From contig CM051040.1 in NCBI GenBank assembly GCA_027627225.1, forward strand, positions 29,183,634 to 29,247,633: DNA of 64,000 bases, read 5' to 3'. This document shows, one piece after another, positions 30,201-45,200 of this stretch. The notes under the pieces are model-generated. The model did not search any database and was not told the origin of the DNA. It worked only from the letters and a program-made list of their open reading frames with translations. A program made the position numbers and the translations under genes. This DNA comes from Congeria kusceri (Eukaryota > Mollusca > Bivalvia > Myida > Dreissenidae). Positions within the stretch are counted from its first letter, which is position 1. Every line of letters starts with the position of its first letter.

Positions 30201-33200
30201 TATTATATTCGTTCTGAGAATTAATTCACTGTTTTGTTTAGCCAAGCGGCACGCTGTATAAATAACAATTGATTCTAGTGAGTTCAACACACGATCATTC
30301 TAAATTCTAATTCTAAAATAAGCGCGCGTTTATAGCTGTTATAATATACGTTTATATAATCATAAGAGCGAATATTTCAATAAATGGGCAATTTTTGTTT
30401 ATAAACTTATTGTGCATGTTAATTTGAAATTGAATGGTGGTTGCGTTCTATTAAGAGTTAAATAGAATTGCACATTTCTATCAACTTCTCCAGTAGATGT
30501 TAATCAACCTATAAAAATATATATGCCACAAAATAAAATGTGGTGAAATAAGTCTTGGAATACGTCGAAATGTTTTAATGTTACTTGTAGTTCATTTGCG
30601 TAGCATTAATATATTATTTGTAATACCAATTATACACAGAAACCCTTGATACATCATATTCCTACCGAATATAATTTTAAATCGCCATAGTCTAATGAAA
30701 TTTTATGTTTTTGTTATCAAAAATGGAAGTCGTCATTATTTTAAATGCGCTGAATGTTCTCTGAAGATTGCTTTTCATTAGGATACACAGTATAAATGAT
30801 TAATTGACTTCGAAATGTCTATGTATAATGCATAGATAACTTCAAGATGAAGGTATGGTATATTGCTTAAGATCTGAATAACTATACGCGTCTGATACAA
30901 AATAATCTTCATTCATTCCCGCATTTTTCTAATTTGTACATTGTTAATTTGTTAAAATTGACAGACAAATTTATATAATAATGATGTGAACGTTTAGGTT
31001 ATTCATGTATCACTGGTGAAAACATGGGGCGATTATCGCTTTATTCACGGTACAAATATTAATGATTATTGAATTAAGCACACATTAATGTTGGGATCTG
31101 AGAAGTTTTTTTATGGCGCTCAAAAAGTCTGGTGTCCGAGAAGTCAACAACAGATTGCAGCAACCATAGCTACAAAACGAGCAAATCATGAAACAAACCA
31201 TCTGAGCTTTTATGCATAATACAGAACCGTTCACGCCTTGATCTTTTTATAAGGTTAGCATTTTTTATAATTTCATTACTAGTAATAAATCGCGCAACTA
31301 TATGTTTCGCATAACACCGTTGGCAGAAGCGCAACACAGAATTTGGAATAAAAATCATCAAGTAGAAATACCGGTTTCCTGATAATTAGATTACTTTGCT
31401 GTCCATTTTCAGATCTTTGGCGCCCAATTTCGGTTCCTGAAATATCTGATTACGACGACGAACTCACGTCCCTGAATCTAAGATGGCGCCCAACGCCGGT
31501 TCCCCACTTCGATCAGCGTCAATTACCAGGGCGATACACCGTTGAAAAATGGGAACCATTCCGGGCGGAATGGAAACCGATCGCTAGGGGAATTCCGGAC
31601 ACTTCGTACCGCGTTCGTGATCTTCCGAAAGTTCCCGACCACGTGTTCCGTGTCCGGATGGATACAGAACTTCCCGATCTTGGCGAACCTTCCCTGCCAG
31701 TTTCTGTCAGCCGCTATCGAGGTACCCATATTCGTTATCCAGGGCCCAAGATCCAAAGGAAAATCGCAACTTAAGTCATATTTAAGTGAAAAAATCAAAT
31801 AATGTTGTTGTGTGTGAAAAATAAATATTTTATAGGTAAAAAGAAATAGAAGTAAGAACCATATGCTTATTGTTACCAAAATAAAGCTGTTTAATACACA
31901 ATAAGTGATGGTTTTGTTGTTCGAATCTATATACAACTCAAGAGGCGCCCACGCCGTTGTCCTGTATAAGACTGACCTACTAATACTATTCATTAACTTT
32001 CAAGGTAAGCCGCATATGCCGATATACCGGCCACAATTGTACGAGGTGGGCGGGGACACGGTGAAGTTGTCATGGCAACCGGTACATGTTCCCGAGGGTG
32101 TGTCAAGAATCAGTATCCGGTATGTACCACATTGTGGTCTTACAGCTCTGATGTATAGGTTGTTGTTCGTAATACTGGTTTACATGACAATACATTGAGA
32201 ATTATTCAATTAAACTACGTGTAGATTTTATCTGTCAAACATACTTCAATCATGAGCTTTTTTGTTTAATTGTAACGTAATTACGAGATAGCCTGTTCGT
32301 TATTACGAGTAACTAAGCCATAATAAATAGTGACTAAGTCGTAATTACCAGTAATCAAATAATAATTACGAGTTATAAACAACACTCAATTTTGGACAAA
32401 AATAAGTCTTATTCACGACATACTAGGTCGTTGTTATGAGGTACTAAGTCGTTATTACTATACACTAATTCGTAATTACTCAATACTAGGTCATACTTAC
32501 GAGTTTCTAAGTATCAATTACGAGTTGCTAAGTCGTAATTGCGATATAGCTTATTCGAGTCGTTATTACGAGTTACTACATTTCAGTTACATCGTGGAGC
32601 AGCGAGAGATTCCTGAGCCGCGCTGGCTCACCGTGGCCTCTGACGTCATCGAGACCAGCTACAAGGTGCGCGGTCTGAACCCCAGGGCGGACTACGAGTT
32701 CAGGGTCAAGGCCATCGTGGACGGCGTGACCTCAGATCCGTCCTTCTCCGTGCCGCTCTTCCGGCGAGCTGGTAATGTTGTGTTGTTTTGAGAACTCGTA
32801 ATCAAGGGATTTAAAAAAAATGCCCGTTATAATCAAGATCCTAATTCTTAACTGATGACCTCTTTTGTCAAAAAGGACACATATAGTTACAGTATCGTGT
32901 GTTTCATGATTTACGATATGCAAACTTTGTTCGCCATAAGTAATTCACAATACAAATTAAACATCAACTACAATGCGGGTAACAAATCAAAGCAAAAAAT
33001 ATAGTTCTATGTGTTTACAAACTTTACACTTTACAGATATACCAAGAGTAATTTCGATTCTCTAGAATGGACGATCCTGGTCTGTCTAAAAACCTCGATA
33101 TATTTGTATGCGTTTTCCAGAGATACCCAGGGTGAAGTTTGATTCCCCCGAAGTATACGACATGGACGACACGTCCCTGGCCCTCCGCTGGAACACCGTG

Positions 33201-36200
33201 GACGTCCCTGCCTTCACGTATGACGAGGAGCCGCTGCTGTTCATCATCGAGCGCCAGATCCTGCCTAGCTACGAGTGGGAGCCCGTCGTTACCAACATCT
33301 CCGACCGCAGTTACATTGTGCGCGACCTACTGCCGTACAGGGACTACAACTTCCGGGTGCGTGGAGTGCACCCGTCGGGCTACACGGAGCCCTCGCCGCC
33401 AGTTCCGGTCTATCGCCGCCCAAGTGAGTCTAAATTAGGCACTATTGGTGTAGATAGCTCCGCAGTTTCAAAGAGCTCGCAAACCCATCTAAAATCTATT
33501 TCTAGTGTTTCAAACATGTCTCTCTGGCATAAGCGATATTCTGATCTTGAGACCATCTCCAGGACTATGCTTCCCCGATACAGCTACCCGTCACTACACA
33601 GAAGGTACACGCTGGCAAATATTTATGACATAGAATCCATTGAGCGACCGAGTATAAAAACTCCGGTGCCTGAGCCCAGATTCAAACGGGGAGACGCGTA
33701 CGTGTACCAAAGGTCGCAGTCTCCAAGCAAGACGCTCGATGATGGACCTGTTGTAAAGTTACCGCCTATTAAAGACGCCCGTGAGCGGAAGTTGGATAAG
33801 AAGTACGATCTTTACCAGTGGTACCTACAACGGAGACGGTTCAGCGAGACCGGTCTGGAGGACGTGAGGAGACGCAGTGAAAGAAGCAGACGAGATCTGA
33901 TGTACCAACAGCACAGACGAGAAATACTACTTGAATCACAAAGTCGCGTTTTGCCGCCAAAATCTCGTTCGGTGAGTTTCCGAACCCACGAGCGTACCGA
34001 GATTTTAACCGAACCTTCGATTAGGGATCCGTCTGTCGCGGACAGGTACGAAGACATCAAGACGCCGTACATAGTTGAGCCCGGCCACTGGCGATTCGCC
34101 CGGCGCCACTCGGTCGCACTGGATTACGAAGACTTCCTCCGACTGATGAAGGCCCAAGAAAAGCAAAGAAGACTTGCGAGCGAGTCACGGTCAAGGTCAA
34201 ATAAACCGAGACCGAAGGCAGACATCGACCTGATTTCACAATCACAAGATGAGTATTTCCGGGGAACATATTTCGTTGTTGAAGACGAAGTGAAGTTGAG
34301 AGATCCAAAACCCACGATCGCGAGAAGGTCTTTGTCTCAAGAGAGGGATCCTGGGTATTTCATTATTTCTAAGTTCTCGCTCTCGGTTTCCGGAGTGAAA
34401 GCGAACAAACCGACGAGACCGGCCTCCGAGTGCAGAGATAGGCACCAGTACGTCAGACCCGTTTCCTTGGAACCGTCGCCAGTCGTCAAACAGGACTTCC
34501 GGGCCAGACCCTCGTATATTTCTAAGCTGGCTTACAACAGGTCTTTGACCCCTGACTTGACCAGCAAAACTCGTTCACTTACTCCTGACCTTCACCTGGC
34601 GGGGAGATCTCGGTCGCTGACGCCAGATATGGAGGAGTTGCGCCGTAACCTGCAGCGCCGATCCGACGTCGCTTCTCAGGACCTCATGCGTCCTACTTTC
34701 AGAAGATCGTCGATTTCGCGAGCGTCCACAGACAGATCCTCCATGAGACGCCCATCGCCTCCGCGGCGCTCCTCCCCACCAAGACTTGCTGGTCAGCCGC
34801 TTATCAAGCCAAGGTCGCATTCGATATCTGTACCAGCGGCGAGCCAGAAATTTAACAGGGTTATCGAGGATTCAAAGTCGCTTATCTCGTCGTACGAGAC
34901 CATAGATCAAAAGTCGTCCACCCAGCTTGCACAAAGCAGAGGCTCTAGCGTTGCTCGGACAACCAGAGCAAGGTCGATTTCAATTGCGGACGTCCGTCTT
35001 GATCCCCGATTTACGACTACGCGCGGGGAAAGCGTCTCTGCTAAGCCTCCTGTCCACGTTGATACCAAATCTGATCCACGATTCACATCTACTCCCAGGA
35101 GGAGCATGTCGTCCGTTCCACGTGAAAGGTCAAGGTCAAACTCGCAGTACAACCTTCAGCTGGATGCCAGGTTCGCGCAACAGCGCCGCTCGTCAATTGT
35201 CTCGTCAACCAACGAGGACCTGAAATCCAAACTGGACACTATGACGTCACAGATGTCGGTTCCGAAACTGAAGCGAAGCTCGCGCCCAGTGATCAAGTTC
35301 AAATCTTCAAAGGGCGAGGGCTCGGTGTCGGAGAGCGACTGGCAACCACAGTCGTCTAAATTGTCAACGCTGTACCACCAACTGAAATAAAGCGCTGCCT
35401 AAAAGGACGCCTGTTTTACGTCTCTTTTGTCCCCTAATGTTCGAATTTCTGTAGTGACTTTATGTGTGCTCCGTTGTGACAATCATGTGGTTTATTCAAG
35501 TAGTACAGGCTATAAATATCCATTGCTGTCTTGTTATTCGAAGTAGATTTTCGAGTTAATCGGTACGTTGCGAGCTCTTTGAATATTTAGTCATACATAC
35601 ATGTACAATAAACACAAATTGATTGTTAGAAAACATAAACTATCAGATTATTTTTAGTATATTGTATGATGTTAAGATTTAGTTTAACCAAACGTCAAAA
35701 GTCCCCCAACTTTCGAAATATTTTCCCGAATAATTAAAGAAACATTCACCAGCTCTGCCGTTGGAATCCGTTGTACATACTGTGTCAGTGATTTTTTGTG
35801 TAATTTTTACAACTACCTGTGCCTTGAACTAAGGGAATTTTAGCGCGACAAACCTCAAAATGGGTAAAATAGTAAAAGTTTTGTATACATGGTGACAGTC
35901 ATTTTTTAAGCTATGTTTTTTACTTCTAAACTCGGTTGCGAGTTATTCATACTCTGTAGTACCGTTACTGTTTTAACGATATCTCGAACACTGATATTGG
36001 TCTATTTGCAACCTAATATTGTGTAAAAAAGCTATAAAAGTTGTCAATTTTTATTTAAATACCAACCCAGCTTGATGGGAAAAAAAAATCTTATTTTGGG
36101 GGAAAAATTTGGTCGTTTTATGGGAAAAATGGAAGTTTATTGGCAAGAGGAAACTGCCTTTATTCGGCAGTAAAAATAGTCAAAAAATCACTGTGTGTTG

Positions 36201-39200
36201 TGTTTGTTGCTATAATCACAAATAGTAATGTATCACTGTTAGGATATCATCTTTGTTTCCGTTCTCAAACCCCGACTAGGTGTGTGTTTTTGTGTGCAAT
36301 ATTACACACTCATTCCAAATGTAACATGTTAGCGTCTTTTATCTGCGTTTTCTTTTCACAGTAGTGCTTTATTTACTTGTTAAATATAATTTTTTATTAT
36401 AACAGTTTTGAACACTTCCTGTCAATTTCTGATAAAACAATGGAGATTTGTTGTAGTGAAGTGTGTTTTACTACCACCATAACGTTAAGAGTAGTTGGTC
36501 CCTCAAATATGTTACAATTTACTAAAGTGTGATCATTGAATTTCTTCTTGCCCTCAATGCCCCAACCACAGATTTATACTCCATAGTGGTCATTGAATTT
36601 TTTCTAGAGAGTAATGCCCCAATTACCATTGTTAAGTACTGAAATCAAATGACAGAGAACAGAAGTTTATTTTGATTTCTGTTCCACCGCGTAGTCCATA
36701 TAGATCATCTTACGTTAAATTAACCATGTACTCTTGAGGCGATATATAGTTGTGTAACTAAAACGTGTACTTACGTAGAATTTACAAGAGCTTTGTCAAC
36801 TGTTTAGTTTCTTCAAGATCATCTTGCGTCGGTCGCATTTAATAAATTGCTAACAGTGGAATAGTTCATCCAAAATCACAATACCCAATCAAAAATACGC
36901 CATTTACAATATACAACATGCTTTTGTTTGCATTTTTTCTGTAATATGAATATACAATTATTATTAAACTTACGCAACATGTTACAAATTAACAACTACA
37001 TGTATTTTATAATTTAAACTTCGATTAGGAAAGATCCTTTAAAATATTACTAAATGGATGACACAGCTCTTTTAAATTACTAACTTCTTATTAATAACAA
37101 CCAGTGTTTTATTATGCATGTTATATATCCATCACAGCCAAATATAATTATGTTACATGCAGATTGATTTAACATGTTAGTTAATATTTTATAGCGTATT
37201 TGTACTCATTTGTGACATGTTTAGAGACTGTACACATAACACCCAATGCTTATTATATGATATAGTCTTGTTTTAGAACATTACTTTGTAACCAAGATCT
37301 TAACGGAATCCGTGTATTTGTATTTTCAAGCGATAACATATCGTGTTTCCCATGCTTGACAGTGTTCCACAATTGTTCAGAACAGAAGTATATTTATTCT
37401 AGATTATCCAGCAACTAGGTATACATGATTTCACTGGTGGTACACACATCGTAATAAAACAGTATTCTAATTTTCGTTTTTGCCGGCAAAATATCAAATG
37501 AAAACAATATTGCATGTTTAGCTGACCTAAGCACAACATGATCGTGTGGAGCTTTTGTGATCGCCTTTTGTCCGTCGTCCGTTGTTCGTTCGTCGTCAAC
37601 GATTTGCCCTGTGAACACTCTATAGACCACATTTATTAACCAATCTTCATGAAATTTGCCCAAAACATTTGTTCCAATAATATCTTAGATGAGTTCGAAA
37701 GTGGGTCATGTGGTGTGAAAATTTAGGTCACGAGGGCAAATTGAAGAAAAAGCTTGTGAACTCCCTAGAGGCCACATTTATTTGCTCAAACAATATGAAA
37801 CTTACTCAGAACATTTGTTCCGATAATATATCGAGTTCGAAACTGGGTTACGTGGTGTCAACAACTAGGTCACTAGGGCTAATCGACGAAAAAGCTTGTG
37901 AACACTCCGGGAGCCACATTTGTTGCACAATCTACATGGAACTTGCTTAGCCCCTCAGGTGAGCGAATTAGGGCCTTACGGCTCTCTTTCTTTTCTTTTG
38001 CGCAATCAAACATTTAATAAAACGGGATTCTAGTTTGTATTTCCTTTGATACAAATACAAATAGTTTCAACTGATTATCTCATAATTTGAATATTGACAT
38101 TGATGCAAATCTAGTCGGAAAGGTTCAACGCTAACAATACGGCATGCGTCCGTTTGAAATATTTTATTTATTTTGCTTATAATACAGTATTTTAATATTT
38201 AGTAGCCAACGTTGTGGTGATCTGAAAGTATTGTGGCACACAATAAAGCATGGTTTGCAATGGAGTCTTAATATTTGTATCTGATGTTTATATATTTTAG
38301 CATCCATGTATACACTTACCTAATATGATTTTTTAGCAAGAAGTTTTCGAATGTTATACCAATATGAAAATTTGGGTCAACGCATATCATAGTAGCAAGA
38401 CTTTGTCTTTGAATAGTATTCTTAAATCGTTTTTAATGGAACAGATGGGGAAGTGTTGGGGGATGGTTTGGAAATAATTTTCCTCAGCAATGGTAAAATA
38501 AATAAAATATGTCACATATTGGTATTATCATTGGTGTCTATAATTTTCTGTTAAGTTCCTTGTTATTATTAGCAGACTGAAGATTGTACAAATATATTCT
38601 TACTTATATATTAATTGAATGCTGTTTATGGTTTTGTTTAACCTGTTGTTTAGATATACATATATTATTGTTTGTTGCTTTTAACATACACACTGTTTTT
38701 AAATTATGTAGAACCAATAAAAGTAGATCGTTTAACCTGTTAAACACTGTTATTGTTTTAATCCCCTGCACAGTTTTAACAAAAAGTTCATATTTGCAAC
38801 AGTTTTCCCCATATATTCGTATATAATAGTTAGAATCTACAAGAGTTATAGGATCTGTGCCCAAGTGGACCGTGTGTTACACTGGAAAATTGGCCTATCC
38901 TATAACAGTGAAACATACACATTAAAGGGACCTGTTGACAGGTTGACGAATTAACAATGTTTCAACTTTTTGTCACCGATTTCAAAAATAAAAGAACAGT
39001 GTATAAAACGGAGCAAAATAACACTACGGACCTATAATCATACTGTAAAAACCGTTTCGTTTATTACTGATCATCAGTTAAAATTGATAAAATTATAAAG
39101 CGTTTGTAACGCTAAACGATGAAATAATTTGGAGTGTACTGGTTATTTTCGTTGAAACTGTAGACATCACGTGGAACACTTACATAAAATATATAATGCC

Positions 39201-42200
39201 GAATGAATTATTGATATAGGAATGGCCGAGTGGTTTAGGCGATAGCCTTTTAATCCGGAGGTCCCGAGTTCGAACCCCGGAGGGACGAATTTTTTTCTTT
39301 TCTTTTTTTTCTAAATACTTTTCTTGTTATTATACTTGAGCTTTTTAGTTCCGATGCTGAAATCTGTCAAGTTAAGACATTAAACGGCATATTTCAAAAA
39401 AAATGCGAAAATCTGTTAATAAGTCCCTTTAAACCGACATATAACTTCTTGTGTTGGTACCTGTAAAATACTTAATATATAATTCACGAAATCCTTCAAC
39501 ATATATGGGCTTCTTAAGGCACCTCGTGGACACCCTGGTCATCACCGAAGTTAATAGTTCAATGTTTAGAATAAAAATAACTAAATTTTAATTTTCGAAC
39601 AGTGTTCTTGCTAAAAAGCATGGTAGGGAATTTAACGTTGTTATACAAAAAAATAGCAATAAATTTGATAAACAATAATAATGTGAACCAATACATTTCA
39701 GATTGTTATGAACACATATAATGAGACTGTTCAAAATTATGCCAAACGCTTTCGACGACAGACCTAACCATCTGTTACTAAGTTGTACGTATCTGTCTCT
39801 CACCAATTAACTGTATTATTAATTCCACATATATTTACGAATTCTTTCTTATCAATAACGCGCATTTGCCCGTAATTTAGATACCATTGCGAAAGGTTTT
39901 GTGCAATAATATGCTAATGTTTATAGCAGATTAGTTGTTTTTTCGCAATTTAGATTAAATTGCTGACAGATATAACAGCAACTGCAGGTAACAATAACTC
40001 CAAACAAAGCATTTAGCCTGTAGCTATTTCACTGTTTGGGTTTGAACTCGCTGAAGCCAAGAGATATTACTGCATTAGACGATACGCTATTTACATGAGA
40101 TTTATAACCATCCCTACTTAGGTTCAACTCTGACAAACACCGTATACGATTGTATTTACAAGACATATCCGTCCGAGTTCAATGGCTTTCTGAACGGATA
40201 AGCACATTGTCAATTAAGCGGCTGCCATGGTAAATTTGTCACACAATTCATGAATCGTTACAATTATACCTAAGAAGGTGTGTGTCCGGAATGAAAAGTA
40301 AATGGTACCATCCTATCTTGTGACCGGTTTGACCCATGACCGGTTTTATTCATGACCGGTTTGACTTATGACCGGTGTGTCCTATAGCCGGTTTGATTTG
40401 CTGCCGTATTAAACGTCGTACCTGTCCATTACCAACATGTGGCCCGGATAAAATATTGATGAAACCAGTTTATCTTGTGACCGATTTGACTCATGACCGG
40501 TTTTACTCGTGACCGGATTGACTTGCTGCCGTATTGATCGCCGTGCCTGTCTATTACTTCGTCGACATGTGTTATCAATTCTGTGATGCGGAATAACGCA
40601 TTCCAGACACAGCAGTCAGCAATCATATATTATTAGAAAATACTTGCGTCAAACGGGGTTATTGGGCGAGTATCTACAGCATTCTGTTATGTGTTATTGA
40701 GAGAAATTTCTATAATGCAATGCTTTCAGAGAATCTAGCTTTGCTGTACAAAAATGGGACTCATCGTTTGATAAATATTAATTAGAAAATATGTAAACCT
40801 AGAAATTGCAGATGTTTATAAACACCTTATTAGCATGTACTATACAGATACACGACTCATTATTTTTATAAAGTTTTGGAGTTTTATATTTCATATACAT
40901 TATTGTAATCTTTACGTGCACGATTTCACATAAAGTACAATAACAGACACACACGATTATAAACACGATCCATCCATCCATCCCATCCCATCCATCCGTC
41001 CATCATCCATCCATCCATCGATCCATCCATCCATCCATCCATCCATCCATCCAACCAGCGATCCATCCATCTATCCATCCGTAATCCATCAATCCATCCA
41101 TAATCCATCCATAATCCTTCCAGCCATCCATCATCCATCCATCCATTCATCCATCCATCCATCCATATATAATCCATCCATCCAACCATCCATCTAACGC
41201 ATTTTAATATTTGAAAAAAAAGTTACAAACGGTGTGCACATAAATAATTATCAGCAGCTATTTGTATGGGGTTTACCTTAAACATATAACAGAAGGTGTA
41301 TATTTGATGAAATACTAGTATAGGGAACATAACGAAATGTATTATGTTTGAAGAAGAATAAACTCAGTGCATAATTATAAACATAGGAGGCGTGACGTGG
41401 GACAACCGGGCTTAATGCATGTGCGTAAAGTGTAGTCCCGGATTAGCCTGTGCGTCAGGACGGCACTTTCCGCTTTTATGGTATTTTCTGTTTCAAGAAA
41501 GTCTCTTCTAAACATAACCCACTGTCGGCGGAAAGTGCCGTCCCGGATTAGCCTGTGCGGACTGCGCAAGCTAATCCGGACGACAATTTTCGCACATGCA
41601 TTAAGCCCGGTTTTCCCACGACACGCCTCATTATTATTATTTACTTTTGATTTTTACGTATTATGAAACCAGTGGTTATGTTTTATTTAAAAAATTAGTA
41701 GTTATACATTTGTGTTTAATAACTGTGTTTAACTGAAAATTATTATCACAAATGCACGTTACGCGCTTTCTTTTAAAGTATTAATTTTAATAACTAATGA
41801 TCCTGAATGTAAAACAGTTTTGAAAAAGTTTAACAACTAGCCTTCAGATAAGCGCGATATAACGTCGTCATTAGAAAGACCGTATTCGAGAAATAGGATA
41901 CATGCTTATGCTATCCAAGCCCGGACAGCTCGTGTCAAATAATGTATCATTCCAACGTACTCACATAGATACCAGTCATAAACGCTCGAAAAACAGCTAT
42001 GCATGGTGTCTGTCCTTATGATGATGCATGCAGTGACAATGACCAGGACTATTGTCGTAGTAGGTTCCATGATATGACACATACGATTTCAAGTGATATA
42101 ATTTATTCCATTTCAAGCATATTATCTAAGTCTGTTAAATTCAAGGCAATTAGCAATCGTTTTCGCTAATTGATTTTTTTTTCAATGCAAAGTACAACAT

Positions 42201-45200
42201 GGAAAACGATGATTGTCCGCGTGTAACAGCGTCTATGCACGTTATGTCACTTTAGCGCACCATAAGATATGTATGAAGTTTAAACCGAAACAGAATACAG
42301 TTTAACTGAAAATAAAAATTAGCTTTTGCTAGAATTTGCATTCACACAAAATTGTAAACATTACAACTAGTATGAAACACAAAGCATCCCTATCCCAGTC
42401 AAGTATAGAAAGAGCATTGATTCCATATTAGGGAAATATCTTGAGCGAAATATCAGGGTGCTTTACCCTGCTCCTTCTTGGTTATCCCCTGCTGCTCCTT
42501 TGCACAATTCAATATATTTTTGCCAATATTCAATGACAAATGCCTAGACAATGCTTAAAAACCTTGATTGAAAACATACGAATCATGAAAACCCTTGATT
42601 TAGAAATTATTAGAAAGTGTCAACAAACAGGTCCTTTGTAGCAGCACACTGTACATGTTTTGATCCTAGATCTTTCCCTACTCTATTACTACCTAAACGT
42701 AGCACATTGTATGCTACAACTCTGTCCAGGTACTCGAGTACAAGACGTTTTATGTCAATACCTCATGTAAGCGGCGCTATGAGCATAGTATTCCGCTGCA
42801 ATCACCCCTGTCAGTCATTAACAGCGCTTGATTCGCCAGACATGGCCATAGCTTCCCCCGCCGTTATCGCCTCTCACCCGGTGAGAACCTTCGCCAGTAT
42901 TACTTCGCACCCCGTTGGGCCTCTCGCTCCTCATACCAGCTGACAGTATACTAGTGCACGTGTGACTCTCAAACCATTCGCGAGAGGTATGCTGCCAGTT
43001 GCTCAAGGACGTGCAATGAATTTACATCGAATTTAGTAACAGTGACTGATGGAATTAACGTCTTATTTTGCAATCCATTGTGAGTTGAATTCACCTGTTC
43101 GGTTACACGAGGAATGATACACACCGGAGTGGGTTTCCTAGCTAGTGTTCTGTGCAGCTTTTGAAGCTATTTTGCAATAGAGCTTTCACTCTACGACTGA
43201 AGCCAACGCAACATGTAAGTGGAGTGGTGCAGTTTGGCTTGCAGTGAGGACTGTTTGTTTGTGTGGAGTTATTTGTCTTCAGGTGCACGATTGACGTCTC
43301 CCAGTTGCGATGCCTGTTGCCACACTCTCTGATTGCGATGCCTGTTGCCACACTCTCTGATTTACCCATGACCCGAACGACAATCCTTTTCTGCTCCCAG
43401 CCATCCCGTCAAATATATTGTCCCTTGTCATTCCACCGCAATTTTCCTTCCTCATATCTTCCTGTCATTCTTCCTCACAATTCCTTATTCCCTTTATGTA
43501 TTCACCAACTGGTTCTGATGGCCATGTGGTTATAGAGCCATTTATGAATAATAAAACGGGCTTTCTTTTTTTTTCTCATCCAGAGAATTTGGTAGCGCTT
43601 GCCGGTCACACAAACTACTGTAAAATGAAATTCAGATTTGTATGTAGTTGACTTACGCGTTGCCCAAGAACACTTTACAACCATGGTTCATTAGTGCCCA
43701 ATTCATAACTACAATGTATGTTATAACGAAACATTTTGCAACGTATGTACCATGTTTTATATTTATTAAGACGAACTGCAGAATTATGAATATAAGTATT
43801 TGGTAAGGTCTTGGCAAGCTGAAAAACATTACGACAGTTTATGTTAATAATAAGTAATGCATTAATCACTCATAAATGGAAACGTGTTTTAGCACACTTT
43901 ACCAATTTTATTTTCCTCTGTTATAATATACTAAGCAGTTTTGCATCCACTGAAATGGTATCGATACTTTAATATGTAATCTATAACTCATTAGTAGATA
44001 GCCATTGTTTAAGAAGTATAGTATAACTTGTGTGTGGATTAACTATCCGTGACAAGCATGCCTTTTGTACATAGCCACGAATAACGAGGTTCTACATATG
44101 TGTTCGTATACATAGCAATTTTTATTATTTGTTGAGCTCACCCCTACTTACATAGGTGCATTCTTTATTCATGATCAATTGTATTATCATATGTGTTTCA
44201 TGTAATATATTAACGTTTTTACAAATTATGATTATACTAGTTTGCGTGCGAACAAAAACCACAAATCGGTAGTCATGCAGTTATCGAATAATATGCATTT
44301 TAATACAACACTACATTACCACTAATTACTGTTGTATTTACAAACAAAACCAAAGGCAACGCTATATCTTACAGATATAATCATTTGTTAAAGATTGCCA
44401 TCATGTAATAATGTGATACAGATATATTGGTAACAACGGCGTACACTGAGATGGTCTGTAGATATTAGCCTGGTACTGATTAACGCTCCGGCGATTTATC
44501 TTCCAGGGGTGGATTTAATGCATCATCCACTAACAATTAGCACTATGGCACTCGCTCGCTAGGTGGTTCTGGAAAGAACATATGTTGTATTCTTGGTGCT
44601 ATAAAGTACTACATAGTTATACGTTCTAAATTACATTTACTGTTTATTGCTTTACGGACGGATTCTGTATATGAAGATACAGGTGATCTGTTGCACAATA
44701 GATGATTTTTGGACAGTCGCATTCGTGTGTATTGCATTAATTACTAGAAGAACGTATGCGTCAATGCATCTTCTGTGTGCGAATTAAAAAGATTTGTAGA
44801 ATACTGGTATGAATTTGAATTACAACTATATACGTGTAATCGACTTCGTGTTTATTACCAACGCCTAGCTCACTAATTTATTTGGAGACTCTTAAGCGCC
44901 GTTGCCGGTGTGTCGTTAAAATGTCGTCGTTAATTTAACAATTAGATATTGGCCCGTATCAAAAGCTCCTTAGGGAAAACTTAAGTACTTTTTAATTTCA
45001 TAAAATTCCTTTTAAAATTCTGTGGCTGTTTCACGTATATCTCATCGTACATTAAAGTGTTTCAAACAAGTAAATATTGCTTAGACTTTTTTTCTTCATA
45101 TTTTACCTTTCTGTAAACAGAAATCATTGTATATTTTGCACATAAAATTTGATCTGAAATTTTCACTTAAGTAGAACTTTAGTTAAGATTTCCCTTAGGA

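Noticed and set aside
33424..35390. Independent gene starting after FN3-12
   Set aside because: The frame is continuous with FN3-12 upstream with no break or promoter signs, so an alternative last exon is simpler.
40926..41189. Met/Asp/Gly/Trp-rich minus-strand frame
   Set aside because: It is the translation of an ATCC microsatellite.
42617..42943. Separate small gene of 108 codons
   Set aside because: No recognisable homology, no start context or poly(A) signal, and it lies in a long intron; recorded only as a GC-richer patch.
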